Shown: positions 43,257-52,804, counted from the first letter of the stretch. The stretch is 64,000 nt of DNA from Rhodobiaceae bacterium (GCA_020637985.1 JACKJK010000003.1:62001-126000), one strand, 5' to 3'. A program made the numbers and translations. Notes: generated by a model not told the origin, from the sequence alone.

Positions 43257-44060
43257 ATGCAACTGACGCCGGGGGCAGAGGGACGGATACTCGGCGGGCG
43301 CATCGGCGCCGTCGGCCATCTCGTCATCAACAATCCCGAACGGCGCAACGCCATCGACCTCGACATGTGGCGCCATGCGGCGAGCGTCCTCGACGAACTC
43401 GCGGCAGACGACGAAACCCGCCTGCTGGTCGTGTCGGGGGCCGGTGGCAAGGCCTTCGCCTCCGGCGCCGATATCTCCCGGTTCGAGACCGAGCGCAGCA
43501 CCGCCGAGGAGGTGCGGCGCTACGCGGAGATTTCCGCCTCCGTCTATGAGCGGCTGGAGAGCTTCCCCCGACCGACGATTGCGAAGATCGCCGGCTATTG
43601 CGTCGGCGGCGGGTTGGCGCTGGCGGTATGTTGCGACCTGCGCATCTGCGAGGCCGGATCGCGTTTCGCTCTGCCCGCCGCACGGCTCGGCATCGGCTAC
43701 GGCCATGCCGCCCAGAAGCGGCTGGCCAATGTCGTCGGTACCGCTTATGCCGCGGAGATTCTGTTCACCGCGCGCCAGTTCACAGCCGCCGAAGCCTACG
43801 AGATGGGCCTCGTCAATCGCGTCGTCGAGCGCGACGATCTCGATGCATTCGTCGATGACTACGCGGCGCGCATCGCCGACAACGCGCCGCTGACGGTGGC
43901 GCTCGCCAAGGCCGGCAAGATCGCGTTGAATGCGGGCGCGGACGCGGCGGCAATCGAGGCGCTGAACGCCATGGTGGACACCTGTTACGCCAGCCAGGAC
44001 TACGCCGAAGGCCGCCGCGCCTTCATGGAAAAGCGCAAGCCTCGGTTCACCGGCAAGTAG
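43257..44060 (+). CDS. Crotonase-superfamily protein lacking both hydratase glutamates
   Basis: The 267-residue crotonase fold has oxyanion-hole segments GKAFASGADISRF and GYCVGGGLALAVCCDLRI, but neither catalytic Glu of enoyl-CoA hydratase is present. The GGGCEL position reads GGGLAL, and the PE before the active-site loop reads PAARLGIGYG. Length is normal. The fold therefore probably catalyses another reaction (isomerisation, decarboxylation or hydrolysis). It starts the transcript that continues with a PaaY-like protein 32 bases downstream, suggesting action on a CoA ester. Confidence 0.83.
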   Translation: MQLTPGAEGRILGGRIGAVGHLVINNPERRNAIDLDMWRHAASVLDELAADDETRLLVVSGAGGKAFASGADISRFETERSTAEEVRRYAEISASVYERLESFPRPTIAKIAGYCVGGGLALAVCCDLRICEAGSRFALPAARLGIGYGHAAQKRLANVVGTAYAAEILFTARQFTAAEAYEMGLVNRVVERDDLDAFVDDYAARIADNAPLTVALAKAGKIALNAGADAAAIEALNAMVDTCYASQDYAEGRRAFMEKRKPRFTGK

Positions 44061-44092
44061 CGACAGCAGCAACCGGAAGGATGCAGACGACA

Positions 44093-44695
44093 ATGGCCCA
44101 GTGCTTCGCCATCGAGGACATGATCCCCGTCATCGACCCGTCGGCCTATGTGCACCCGACCGCGGTCCTGATCGGCGACGTCATCGTCGGGCCGGGCTGC
44201 TATGTCGGCCCGGCGGCCTGCCTGCGCGGCGACTTCGGCCGCATCACCCTGCGCGAGGGGTCGAACGTGCAGGACACCTGCGTCATGCACGGCTTCCCCG
44301 ACGGCGAGACGCTGATCGACGTCAACGGGCACATCGGCCACGGCGCGGTCATCCACGGCGCCCACATCGGCGTCGACGCGCTGGTCGGCATCAACGCCGT
44401 CGTCATGGATAACGCGAAGGTGGGGGAGGGCGCTGTCATCGGCGCCATGGCCTACGTCAGCGAGGGCATGGTGATCCCGCCGCGCAGCCTTGCCATCGGC
44501 ATTCCCGCCCGCGTCGTGCGCGAACTCAGCGACAAGGAACTCGCCTGGAAGCGCGGCGGCACGCTCGAATACCAGCAGCTTGTGGAACGCAGCCGCGCCA
44601 GCCAGCGCCCGGTGGAACCGCTGCGCGAACCGCAGGCCGACCGCCCGCACTACAGCGGCGGCATTTCCAAGACGCTGAAGACCGTGCGCGGCTAG
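44093..44695 (+). CDS. paaY: PaaY/CaiE-like left-handed beta-helix (gamma-carbonic anhydrase family) protein
   Basis: The 200-residue hexapeptide-repeat protein (from ATG 44093, which matches the family N-terminus; ATG 44081 is also in frame) shows YVHPTAVLIGDVIVGPGCYV, NVQDTCVMHGFPDG and GHIGHGAVIHGAHIG with the three metal-binding His. The C-terminal ELAWKRGGTLEYQQLVERS closely resembles PaaY. PaaY is a thioesterase that removes inhibitory CoA esters in phenylacetate degradation; CaiE is its carnitine-pathway homologue. No paa ring-oxidation genes are present, so the physiological thioester is unknown. The gene ends in a four-base convergent overlap with the PadR gene. Confidence 0.82.
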   Translation: MAQCFAIEDMIPVIDPSAYVHPTAVLIGDVIVGPGCYVGPAACLRGDFGRITLREGSNVQDTCVMHGFPDGETLIDVNGHIGHGAVIHGAHIGVDALVGINAVVMDNAKVGEGAVIGAMAYVSEGMVIPPRSLAIGIPARVVRELSDKELAWKRGGTLEYQQLVERSRASQRPVEPLREPQADRPHYSGGISKTLKTVRG

Positions 44696-45234
44696 TCTTT
44701 CGCGCCCGCGCCCGCCTCGCAGAACGCCATCAGTTCGGTTTCGGTAGCGCGCAGCTGGGCGACCTTCAGGCGCAGCGACAGGAGCTGGTAGGTGCGCGCC
44801 TGCGCCCTCGGTCCCGGATGCGCCCGGATGCGCGCCTCCACGCTTTCCAGGTAGGCGCGCTCCTCGCGCACCCGGTCGAGGTAGGCGAGGAGTTCGCCGC
44901 GCATGTCCTGCGGCTCGATGAAGTTGCCGAGGAAGACCCGCAGCAAGACTTCGTCGCGCGTCACCGAGGCGTGGATAGGCTCGCGCACGAATGCAGCCAG
45001 CGCGCTCTCTCCCTCCGCTGTGATCGTGTGCATCTGCTTGTCGGGCTTGCCCCGCTGCGGCAGGCTTTCGCTGGTGATGCAGCCCTCCTCGCGCAGCTTG
45101 CGCAATGTCGCGTAGATCTGCGGCGAGGTGGCGTTCCAGATGTAGTAGATCGACCGCTCGATCGTCCGCTTCAGGTCATATCCGGAAGCAGGCTTGATGG
45201 AAATGAGACCGAGAAGGGCGAACTTGAGCGACAT
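44692..45234 (-). CDS. PadR-family transcriptional regulator
   Basis: The 180-residue protein has the PadR winged helix N-terminus (LKFALLGLISIKPASGYDLKRTIE ... SPQIYATLRKLREEGCITSES) and a C-terminal Vir-type helical domain (about 95-175) for dimerisation. PadR repressors respond to phenolic acids, drugs or other small molecules. It is convergent with the crotonase/PaaY-like pair (overlap 44692-44695). It is transcribed away from the phosphate transporters, so its targets may include itself or more distant genes. Confidence 0.88.
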   Translation of the reverse strand: MSLKFALLGLISIKPASGYDLKRTIERSIYYIWNATSPQIYATLRKLREEGCITSESLPQRGKPDKQMHTITAEGESALAAFVREPIHASVTRDEVLLRVFLGNFIEPQDMRGELLAYLDRVREERAYLESVEARIRAHPGPRAQARTYQLLSLRLKVAQLRATETELMAFCEAGAGAKD

Positions 45235-45665
45235 CTTGTGTAAGACAGTTGGGCCGGCGGAGCGGTTGCTGACGAGCTTACGTGTAGGTCAGGCATGCAG
45301 TTTGGGCCATTCTGACGAGGATCGCCAGCCCATTGTCGCTCCAGGCGCGCGATTCAAGGCCCGGAAATTGCGAAACGCGCTGGTCTGTCCAGGGAGATCC
45401 GCCCGCGACACGGTCGTTTCAGCGATCTGCGATATCGATTCGCCCGGTGACGACCGACGGGATGGATGACGCGCCCGGTTTTCAGTTTGAGGCCGTGATC
45501 GCGTCGGTGAGCGGCGGTCGCCCGAGCGTCTGATCGGGGCAAGCTGCAGTCCTGCCCTTTGACCTGCATCAGCGCGCCACATGTCATTTCCGTTACAGAC
45601 ATATGACGTTTTCGTGACAGACTTGTCTCTGTCGCGGTTGATTCTGTGCAGCAACGGGGGGATCC
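45235..45665. promoter_or_regulatory. Divergent intergenic region upstream of the phosphate transporters
   Basis: This 431-base gap contains no gene I can support. The PadR promoter must lie at its left end. The right end contains the Pho box (45592-45620) next to the PiT start at 45666. GC content falls near 45590-45640, consistent with a promoter. The middle (about 45300-45560) shows no repeat or RNA structure that I can defend. Confidence 0.5.
45592..45620 (-). promoter_or_regulatory. Candidate Pho box (three half-sites) upstream of the PiT gene
   Basis: Three 7-base half-sites with 4-base spacers and an exact 11-base period are seen: GTTACAG (45592-45598), ATGACGT (45603-45609) and GTGACAG (45614-45620). 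Read on the minus strand they are CTGTCAC, ACGTCAT and CTGTAAC, close to the PhoB consensus CTGTCAT. The array ends 45 bases before the PiT start. The reversed orientation near the start fits repression, as reported for pit in Sinorhizobium meliloti. Confidence 0.65.
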
Positions 45666-47252
45666 ATGCCTGCGACAGATCCGGTCGGCGTTCCCAACGT
45701 CCACAAGCTTGAGCGCGCCTTGCTCGTCAACCGTAACGAGCTGTTCCGGCTCGGTTCGGCGATCCTGTTCATTGTCGTCGTCATGTTGTTCGTCATGTCG
45801 CGCGGCCCCGCCGGCATGCACGGCACGCTGCTCGTGGCGGCAGCCATGATCGGCGGCTACATGGCCCTGAACATCGGTGCCAACGATGTCGCCAACAACG
45901 TTGGCCCGGCCGTCGGCTCGCATGCCATTACCCTGGCCGGGGCGATCGTGATTGCCGCGATCTTCGAAGCCGGCGGTGCGCTGATCGCCGGCGGCGACGT
46001 GGTCGGCACGATCAAGAACGGCATCATCAATCCGGCCCTGATCCAGGACGGCACGACCTTCATATGGGTGATGATCGGCGCGCTTCTCGCTGCCGCCCTT
46101 TGGCTCAACGTCGCGACCGCGCTCGGCGCGCCGGTCTCGACGACCCATGCCATCGTTGGCGGCGTGCTCGGCGCCGGCATCGCGGCCGGCGGCTGGGGCA
46201 TCGCGAACTGGAGCGAAGTCGCCCGCATCGCCGCCTCCTGGGTGATATCGCCGGTGTTGGGCGGTCTGATCGCTGCCGGTTTTCTCTACCTGATCAAGCG
46301 CACGATCACCTACCAGCCAGACATCCTGCTGGCCGCCCGGCGGATGGTGCCGCTGCTGATCGCGATCATGGCGTGGGCGTTCGTGACCTATCTCGCGATG
46401 AAGGGACTGAAGCACATCTGGAAGGTCGGCATCGTCACCGCCGGCGGCATCGGACTGGTCGCCGCGGCCGCGGCTTTTGCCCTTGTGCGTGTCCGTATAG
46501 CCCGCGTCTTTTCATCCCTGCCGACCGGCAAGGATGGCATGAACGAGATGTTCACGGTACCGCTCGTCTTCGCAGCCGCCCTTCTCAGTTTCGCCCATGG
46601 CGCCAACGACGTCGCCAACGCGGTCGGGCCGCTGGCGGCGATCAATGACGCGGTGGTCTCCGGCGGTGTCGCCACGAAGGCGCATATCCCGATCTGGGTG
46701 ATGCTGGTGGGCGCAGCTGGCATTTCGATCGGCCTTGCCCTGTACGGACCCAAGCTGATCCGCACAGTCGGCTCCGAGATCACCGAGCTGGACAAGGCGC
46801 GGGCCTTCTGCATCGCGCTGTCCGCGGCGATCACGGTCATCATCGCCTCGCAGCTCGGCCTCCCGGTCAGCTCCACGCACATTGCCGTCGGCGGTGTCTT
46901 CGGCGTCGGGTTCCTGCGCGAGTATCTCAAGGTCAACTACGCCCGCATGCTCGAGGAGATCCGATCCCACCACCAGGGCGAGGATTCCGCCACCGTCGAT
47001 GCGTTCCTCGCCCGCTTCGATGCCGCGACCGTCAGCGAGAAAACCGAGCTGCTGCGCGAGCTGAAGACGAAGGCCACCGCCGTCGAACTGCACAAGAAGG
47101 AGCGCAAGGGCCTGCGCAACATCAACCGGATCGAGCTGGTCAAGCGCTCGCTGCTGCTGCGCATCGCTGCGGCCTGGTTGATCACGGTTCCCGCCACCGC
47201 AGTGGTTGCGGCGATGATCTACTTCATGCTGCGCGGCGCGATGCTGCCATGA
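45666..47252 (+). CDS. pit: PiT-family inorganic phosphate transporter
   Basis: The 528-residue membrane protein has the two duplicated PiT signatures: GANDVANNVGPAVGS near residue 74 and AHGANDVANAVGPLAAI near 313. Each half also has a PVSTTHAIVG / PVSSTHIAVG re-entrant segment. About ten to twelve helices are expected. A soluble insert (about 425-495) precedes the last helix. PiT carriers take up phosphate-metal complexes with protons at low affinity. The gene follows a Pho box, and a Na/Pi cotransporter gene lies 55 bases downstream. No DUF47 partner (OrfA) is adjacent, unlike rhizobial pit operons. Confidence 0.93.
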   Translation: MPATDPVGVPNVHKLERALLVNRNELFRLGSAILFIVVVMLFVMSRGPAGMHGTLLVAAAMIGGYMALNIGANDVANNVGPAVGSHAITLAGAIVIAAIFEAGGALIAGGDVVGTIKNGIINPALIQDGTTFIWVMIGALLAAALWLNVATALGAPVSTTHAIVGGVLGAGIAAGGWGIANWSEVARIAASWVISPVLGGLIAAGFLYLIKRTITYQPDILLAARRMVPLLIAIMAWAFVTYLAMKGLKHIWKVGIVTAGGIGLVAAAAAFALVRVRIARVFSSLPTGKDGMNEMFTVPLVFAAALLSFAHGANDVANAVGPLAAINDAVVSGGVATKAHIPIWVMLVGAAGISIGLALYGPKLIRTVGSEITELDKARAFCIALSAAITVIIASQLGLPVSSTHIAVGGVFGVGFLREYLKVNYARMLEEIRSHHQGEDSATVDAFLARFDAATVSEKTELLRELKTKATAVELHKKERKGLRNINRIELVKRSLLLRIAAAWLITVPATAVVAAMIYFMLRGAMLP

Positions 47253-47307
47253 TCGCGATGTCGCCAGCGACGGAGCCTGCAGGCTCGGGTTTCGGGGCGG
47301 CGCATTG

Positions 47308-48999
47308 ATGAGCGAAGGCCTCGACCAGTTCGCGTTGTGGACCGGCCTGTTCGGTGGCCTCGCGCTGTTCCTGTTCGGCATGGACCAGATGACGGTGGCG
47401 CTGAAGCGCGCGGCGGGCGACCAGTTGCGCGACCTGCTCATCCGGGTGACGAAGAACCGCTTCCTGGGCTCGGCCGTCGGCGCCGCGGTTACAGGCCTGG
47501 TGAACTCGTCCTCGGTGACGACCGTGATCCTCGTCGGCCTGATCTCGGCCGGCATCATGTCGATGGGGCAAAGCGTCAGCATCATCATGGGCGCCAATAT
47601 CGGCAGCACGGTCACCGCGCAGATCCTCGCGTTCAAGGTGACCCGTTTCGCGTTGCCGATGATCGCGGCCGGGTTCCTGGTCAACTTCGTGTCCGAACAT
47701 CCGCCGCGCAAGGACTACGGCCAGATGCTGCTCGGCGTCGGGCTGGTGTTCTACGGCATGGGGCTGATGAGCGACGCGATGGCGCCGCTGCGCACCTACG
47801 AACCCTTCATCGGCTTCATCGCCGCGCTGTCCAACCCGATCGCCGGCGCGCTGGCGGGCATGGTCTTCACGGCCATCATCCAGTCCTCGGCGGCGACAAC
47901 GGGCATCGTGATCGTGCTGGCGGGGCAGGGCGTCATGACGCTGGAGACGGCGATTGCCGTGGCGTTGGGCGCCAACATCGGCACCTGCGCCACCGCCGGC
48001 CTCGCCGCCATCGGCAAGTCGCGCGAGGCGATCCGCGCCGCGGTCGTGCACGTGCTGTTCAACGTTGCGGGCGTTGCGATCTGGATCGGCTTCATCCCGC
48101 AACTGGCGGAATTCGTGCGCGCCATCTCGCCGCATGTCGCCTCGCTGGAGGGAAGCGCGCGCATCGCCGCCGAGGCGCCGCGCCAGGTGGCCAATGCCCA
48201 CACCATCTTCAACGTCGCCAATACGCTGCTGTTCATCGGGTTCACCACACAGATCGCCCGCGTCGTCGAATGGCTGGTGCCGGACCGGCCCGCCGGCGCC
48301 GAGAAGCCGCTTGCGCCGAAATTCATCGACGACAACCTTCTCGATACGCCGGCGATGGCGCTGGACAGCGCGCGGAGGGAAATCGGGCGCCTGGGCGACT
48401 ACGTAGCCGGCATGCTCGAACTGGCCCTGCCGGCGGCTTTGTCGAAATCGCGCGCCAGCCTGCGGGCGATCGCCGAGATGGACCACCCGGTCGACGAACT
48501 TCACTCGGCGCTGGTGGGCTATCTCGGGCGCATCTCGATCACGCACCTCTCCCCGGACCAGGCCGACGAACTGATGCAGCTTGTCGCCGTCGCCAACGAT
48601 CTGGAGCATGTCGCCGACCGGATCGCGACCGACATCACCACCTCGGCTGGCAAGCGGATCGACGAACGGGTCGAGATCCCTGCTGATGCGGTCGAGCGCA
48701 TCACCGCGTACCACTCGGCCGTCTTGCGTGCGTTTCGCGGCGGGGTGTCTGCCGTCACCGAAAGGGACCGCGACCTCGCCTCGACCGTGCGCAACATGAA
48801 GGCGAGCGTCAGGCGCCTGGCCAGCAGGATCAACCGCGAGCGCTTCGAATCCGTTCCCCGCGCAAAGGCGCATTCGGTGAAGGAATACGTCCGCGAGATC
48901 GAGGTGATAGAGATCCTGGACGGCATCTTCAGGGTTGCCCGCCGCATCGCGCGCAGCGAACTGGACCTGGGCAAGGACGACGGCGGCGACGGGGCCTGA
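47308..48999 (+). CDS. Na/Pi cotransporter family protein with PhoU-like C-terminus
   Basis: The protein has 563 residues from ATG 47308 (a TTG codon lies just before). The membrane half has paired Na/Pi repeats: TGLVNSSSVTTVILVGL with GANIGSTVTAQ and TAIIQSSAATTGIVIVL with GANIGTCATAGL (QSS motifs). From about residue 345 on it is soluble and helical, with PhoU-like segments such as VDELHSALVGYLGRIS and VANDLEHVADRIATD. Such proteins take up or export phosphate with sodium, and the PhoU domain may sense phosphate. It is the second gene of the phosphate pair under the Pho box. Confidence 0.9.
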   Translation: MSEGLDQFALWTGLFGGLALFLFGMDQMTVALKRAAGDQLRDLLIRVTKNRFLGSAVGAAVTGLVNSSSVTTVILVGLISAGIMSMGQSVSIIMGANIGSTVTAQILAFKVTRFALPMIAAGFLVNFVSEHPPRKDYGQMLLGVGLVFYGMGLMSDAMAPLRTYEPFIGFIAALSNPIAGALAGMVFTAIIQSSAATTGIVIVLAGQGVMTLETAIAVALGANIGTCATAGLAAIGKSREAIRAAVVHVLFNVAGVAIWIGFIPQLAEFVRAISPHVASLEGSARIAAEAPRQVANAHTIFNVANTLLFIGFTTQIARVVEWLVPDRPAGAEKPLAPKFIDDNLLDTPAMALDSARREIGRLGDYVAGMLELALPAALSKSRASLRAIAEMDHPVDELHSALVGYLGRISITHLSPDQADELMQLVAVANDLEHVADRIATDITTSAGKRIDERVEIPADAVERITAYHSAVLRAFRGGVSAVTERDRDLASTVRNMKASVRRLASRINRERFESVPRAKAHSVKEYVREIEVIEILDGIFRVARRIARSELDLGKDDGGDGA

Positions 49000-49075
49000 G
49001 CCTGCTCGCATAGCTGGTGCGGACAGGCCGCGCCGTACCCGCGCCGTACCGCCAGCGGAACGCGCCCCGAGGTGT

Positions 49076-50701
49076 CTATCCGTTCTCCAGCAGCGCGCGC
49101 AGCTTGAACTTCTGCACCTTGCCAGTTGCCGTGCGCTCGATCGGCCCGAAGATCACGCGCCGTGGCACCTTGAACCTGGCCAGCCGCTCGCGGCAGAAGT
49201 CGAGCACCTCCTCGTCGCTCAGGGACACGCCGTCCTTGACCTCGATGAAGGCGCACGGGCCTTCGCCCCACTTCTCGTCCTTCATGGCGATCACCGCCGC
49301 CGACGCCACGGCAGGATGCTTGTAGAGCACTTCCTCGATCTCGATGGAGGAGATGTTCTCGCCGCCCGAGATGATGATGTCCTTGGAGCGGTCCTTGATC
49401 TCGACGTAGCCGTTGTCGTGCATGACGGCGAGGTCGCCGCTGTGGAACCAGCCGTTGGAGAAGGCCTCGTCGGTGGCCTTCGGGTTCTTCAGGTAGCCCT
49501 TCATGCTCATGTTGCCGCGCAGCAGGATCTCGCCCATCGTCTGGCCGTCCGCCGGCACGGGTTCAAGCGTCGCCGGGTCCGCGACGATCATGTCGTCGGT
49601 GGTGATGGTGCGCGTTCCCTGCCGCGTCATCATGCGCAGCCGCTCGTCCTCGGGCAGGCCGTCCCACTCGCGGTGCCAGTCGCAGATCGAGATCACGCCA
49701 TGCTGCTCGGTCAGGCCATAGACATGGCGGATGACGAAGCCGAGCGCCTCGCTGCTCTTCAGCACCGGGGCAGGGGGCGCCGCCCCCGCCGTCATCACCG
49801 CCACGGGCCGTGCCAGTTTGCGCCCCAGCCGCGCGCCGCCTTCCACCACCATGTTGAGTACCGTCGGCGCGCCGCAGCAGTGGCTGACGTTGTGCTTCTC
49901 GACGGCGCCGAAGATGTCCTCGGCCACCACCTTGCGCAGGCACACGTGCGTGCCCCCGATCGCGGCCACCGCCCACGAGAAGCACCAGCCATTGCAGTGA
50001 AACAGCGGCAGCGTCCACAGGTAAACCGAGTTGTTGGTCATCTCGTGGTGAAGCAACTGGGAGAGCGCGTTCAGGTAGGCGCCGCGGTGGTCGTAGAGCG
50101 CCCCCTTGGGGTTGCCGGTCGTGCCCGACGTGTAGTTGAGCGAGATGGCGTCGAACTCGTCTCCCGGCCAGTGCACCGGGTCGTCCGGGTCGCCGGTGGC
50201 AAGGAAGGCCTCGTAGGTCGTGTCGCCGATCAGCTCGCCGCCCTCGGCGTAGGCATCCTCGATGTCGATCACCAGCGGTCGTTGCGGCAGCTTCGCCAGC
50301 ACGTCGCGCGACAACGCGCTGAACTGGCGGTCGACCAGCAGTGCCTTCGCCTCGCAGTGGGTGACGATGAAGGCAAGGGCCGCGGCATCGAGGCGGATGT
50401 TGAGTGTGTTCAGTACCGCGCCCGACAGCGGTACGCCGAAATGTGCCTCCAGCATCGCCGGCGTGTTCGGTGCAAGCACCGAGACCACGTCGCCGGGGCC
50501 GATGCCGGCGCGTTTCAGCGCCGATGCGAGCCGCCGGCAGCGTTCGGCGTGTTCGCTCCAGGTGTAGCGCACGTCGCCATGAATGACCGCGGTACGGTCG
50601 CCGAAGGCATCCGCCGCCCGGAACAGGAAGTTCAGCGGCGTCAGCGGCCGGTGGTTGGCCGGCCGCGGTTTCAGGAAGTCGGCGTCGAGATCGAGCGTCA
50701 T
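49076..50701 (-). CDS. AMP-forming acyl-CoA synthetase
   Basis: The 541-residue ANL-superfamily ligase has the P-loop-like A3 motif NYTSGTTGNPKG (near 185), A5 YGLTEQHGV, A7 SGDLAVMH, A8 IKDRSKDIIISGGENIS and the C-terminal Lys in TATGKVQKFKLR that completes adenylation. It activates a fatty or aromatic acid to its CoA thioester. The LNTLNIRLDAA segment and the general sequence resemble medium-chain or methylmercaptopropionate (DmdB-like) ligases, but specificity cannot be assigned. GGAGGGG precedes the ATG. The gene upstream is fadH on the same strand, so unsaturated fatty-acid beta-oxidation is the likely context. Confidence 0.9.
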   Translation of the reverse strand: MTLDLDADFLKPRPANHRPLTPLNFLFRAADAFGDRTAVIHGDVRYTWSEHAERCRRLASALKRAGIGPGDVVSVLAPNTPAMLEAHFGVPLSGAVLNTLNIRLDAAALAFIVTHCEAKALLVDRQFSALSRDVLAKLPQRPLVIDIEDAYAEGGELIGDTTYEAFLATGDPDDPVHWPGDEFDAISLNYTSGTTGNPKGALYDHRGAYLNALSQLLHHEMTNNSVYLWTLPLFHCNGWCFSWAVAAIGGTHVCLRKVVAEDIFGAVEKHNVSHCCGAPTVLNMVVEGGARLGRKLARPVAVMTAGAAPPAPVLKSSEALGFVIRHVYGLTEQHGVISICDWHREWDGLPEDERLRMMTRQGTRTITTDDMIVADPATLEPVPADGQTMGEILLRGNMSMKGYLKNPKATDEAFSNGWFHSGDLAVMHDNGYVEIKDRSKDIIISGGENISSIEIEEVLYKHPAVASAAVIAMKDEKWGEGPCAFIEVKDGVSLSDEEVLDFCRERLARFKVPRRVIFGPIERTATGKVQKFKLRALLENG

Positions 50702-50788
50702 GGGTCCCCTCCGTGCGCTGGCCCGTTTGCCGGGTTCTGGCTCATTCGTGAAACGCCTTTCGGCCGTGCTGTGTCGTCGGGCGGAATC

Positions 50789-52804
50789 CTACATCCGGTT
50801 GCCGAGGATCGCGCCTTCATGCATGGCGCGCTTGGCGTCGAGCTCTCCGGCGAGCCGCGCGCCGCCGATGACGTGCACGCTCTGGCCGCGCGCCGTCAGC
50901 ACATCGGCAAGCGCGTTCTCCGACTCCTGGCCCGCGCACACCACGATGGTGTCTGCCGCAAGAACTTCGTCCTGCCCGTTGACGCGGATGTGCAGGCCCT
51001 GTGCGTCGATCCCGACGTAGGTCGCCTCGGCGATCTGGCGCACGCCGAAATCCTTCAGTTCCTGGCGCAGGATCCAGCCTGTCGTCTTGCCGAGCGTGCG
51101 ACCGAAATGACCGGGCGAGCGCTTCACCATGGTGATGCTGCGGCTGGCTTTCGGCAGAACCTGCTCGCTCTCGATGCCCCAGCGCCGGCGGAATTCGTCC
51201 GTGGTCGGCGCATGTTCGTGCTCGCCGTGTGCGAGGAACAGCGCGACGTCATGGCCGATGCCGCCACCGCCGATGATGACGACGCGCTGGCCCGCAGTGG
51301 CCGTCCCGTCGAGGATCTCCGTATAGCCGACGACGCGCGGATCGTCGGCCCCGGGAATGCCGATCGCGCGCGGCGCGATGCCCGTTGCCACGACAACTTC
51401 GTCAAAGTTTTCCCGACCAAGCGTATCAATGTCCACGTGGCGGCCCGTCACCACCTCGACGCCGGCTTCATCGAGTTGGCGGGCAAGGTGATCGACCGCG
51501 ATTGCATAGTCCTCCTTGCCGGGGATGCGCCCGGCAAGCGTGAACTGCCCGCCAATGGCGGGTGCCGCCTCGTACAGCGTGACATGGTGGCCGCGCCGGC
51601 GCGCTTCGAGCGCTGCCGCGATGCCCGCGACCCCGCCGCCGACGACCGCGATGCGCTTCTTGGCCGGCGCAGGTTCGTCCGTGAACGCGCCTTCGCGCGC
51701 GGCACGCGGGTTGACGAGACAGCTGATGACCTCGCCGGTGAAATAGTGGTCGAGGCAGGCCTGGTTGCAGGCTATGCAGACGTTGATGAGATCGTCCTTG
51801 CCGTCGCGCACCTTGTTGACGAATTCGGCGTCGGCAAGGAACGGCCGCGCCATCGAAACGAGGTCGGCGGAGCCCTCGGCGACGATGCGCGCGGCGTCGT
51901 CGGGCAGGTTGATGCGGTTGCTCGCCGTGACGGGGATCGACACCGCTTGCCTGATCCGGCGCGCGGCATCGGCGAAGGCGCCGTGCGGGACGCTGCCCGC
52001 GATCGTCGGCACCGTCGATTCGTGCCAGCCGATGCCGGTCGACAGGCAATCGGCCCCTGCTTCCTCGATGCGGCCCGCGAGCCAGACGATCTCGTCGTCG
52101 GTCAGCCCGTCGTCGACCAGTTCCAGCGCTGAAATCCGGAACGACAGGATCGGCCCGTCGCCGAGTGCTTCGCGCACCGCCTTCACGACGGCGATGGGGA
52201 AGCGGCCGCGGTTCTCCAGGCTGCCGCCCCACGCGTCGTCGCGCTTGTTGGTGCGCGGCGCGAGGAATTCGCTGATGAGATAGCCTTCCGAGCCCATCAC
52301 CTCGACGCCGTCGTAACCGGCCTTGACCGCAAGTGCCGCGGTGTTGGCGTAGTCGCGGATGGTCTGCTCGATCTCCTCTGTGCTGAGCGCGGCGGGCGAG
52401 GCCCGGTTGATCGGCGCGCGGATCGGCGACGGCGCGACGATGGCGTCGTGGTAGCCGTAGCGTCCGGCGTGCAGGATCTGCAGGATGATGCGCCCGCCGG
52501 CCGCATGCACCGGATCGACGATCGCCCGGTGTGCCTCGGCCTGCTCGTCGGATACGAACAGGCACGGGCCGTCATGCATCCGCCCGGCGACGTTCGGCGC
52601 AAAGCCGCCGGTGACGATCAGACCTGCGCCGCCCCTGGCGCGCTCCGCGTAGAAGCGCCCAAGCTCGGCGAAGCGTTCGGGATGTGCCTCGAGGTTGGTA
52701 TGCATGGAGCCCATGACGAGCCGGTTTGGCAAGGTCACCCCGCCGACGCGAATGGGTTCCAGCAGTACACTGTGCGATGCCCTCAAGGACGCGCCCTCCA
52801 GCAT
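50789..52804 (-). CDS. fadH: NADPH-dependent 2,4-dienoyl-CoA reductase
   Basis: The protein has about 671 residues from ATG 52804; TTG 52831 and GTG 52825 are in-frame alternatives. It closely follows E. coli FadH. An Old-Yellow-Enzyme FMN barrel shows LPNRLVMGSMHTNLE, ILQILHAGRYGYH and the catalytic Tyr in GSEGYLISEF. A 4Fe-4S motif CIACNQACLDHYFTGEVISC and FAD/NADPH Rossmann domains (VVGGGVAGIAAALEA near 385; IIGGGGIGHDVA near 525) follow. It removes double bonds at even positions during beta-oxidation of unsaturated fatty acids. It is 87 bases upstream of the acyl-CoA synthetase gene. Confidence 0.93.
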   Translation of the reverse strand: MLEGASLRASHSVLLEPIRVGGVTLPNRLVMGSMHTNLEAHPERFAELGRFYAERARGGAGLIVTGGFAPNVAGRMHDGPCLFVSDEQAEAHRAIVDPVHAAGGRIILQILHAGRYGYHDAIVAPSPIRAPINRASPAALSTEEIEQTIRDYANTAALAVKAGYDGVEVMGSEGYLISEFLAPRTNKRDDAWGGSLENRGRFPIAVVKAVREALGDGPILSFRISALELVDDGLTDDEIVWLAGRIEEAGADCLSTGIGWHESTVPTIAGSVPHGAFADAARRIRQAVSIPVTASNRINLPDDAARIVAEGSADLVSMARPFLADAEFVNKVRDGKDDLINVCIACNQACLDHYFTGEVISCLVNPRAAREGAFTDEPAPAKKRIAVVGGGVAGIAAALEARRRGHHVTLYEAAPAIGGQFTLAGRIPGKEDYAIAVDHLARQLDEAGVEVVTGRHVDIDTLGRENFDEVVVATGIAPRAIGIPGADDPRVVGYTEILDGTATAGQRVVIIGGGGIGHDVALFLAHGEHEHAPTTDEFRRRWGIESEQVLPKASRSITMVKRSPGHFGRTLGKTTGWILRQELKDFGVRQIAEATYVGIDAQGLHIRVNGQDEVLAADTIVVCAGQESENALADVLTARGQSVHVIGGARLAGELDAKRAMHEGAILGNRM

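Noticed and set aside
43257..44060. Classical enoyl-CoA hydratase
   Set aside because: Both catalytic glutamate positions are replaced, so I call only the fold.
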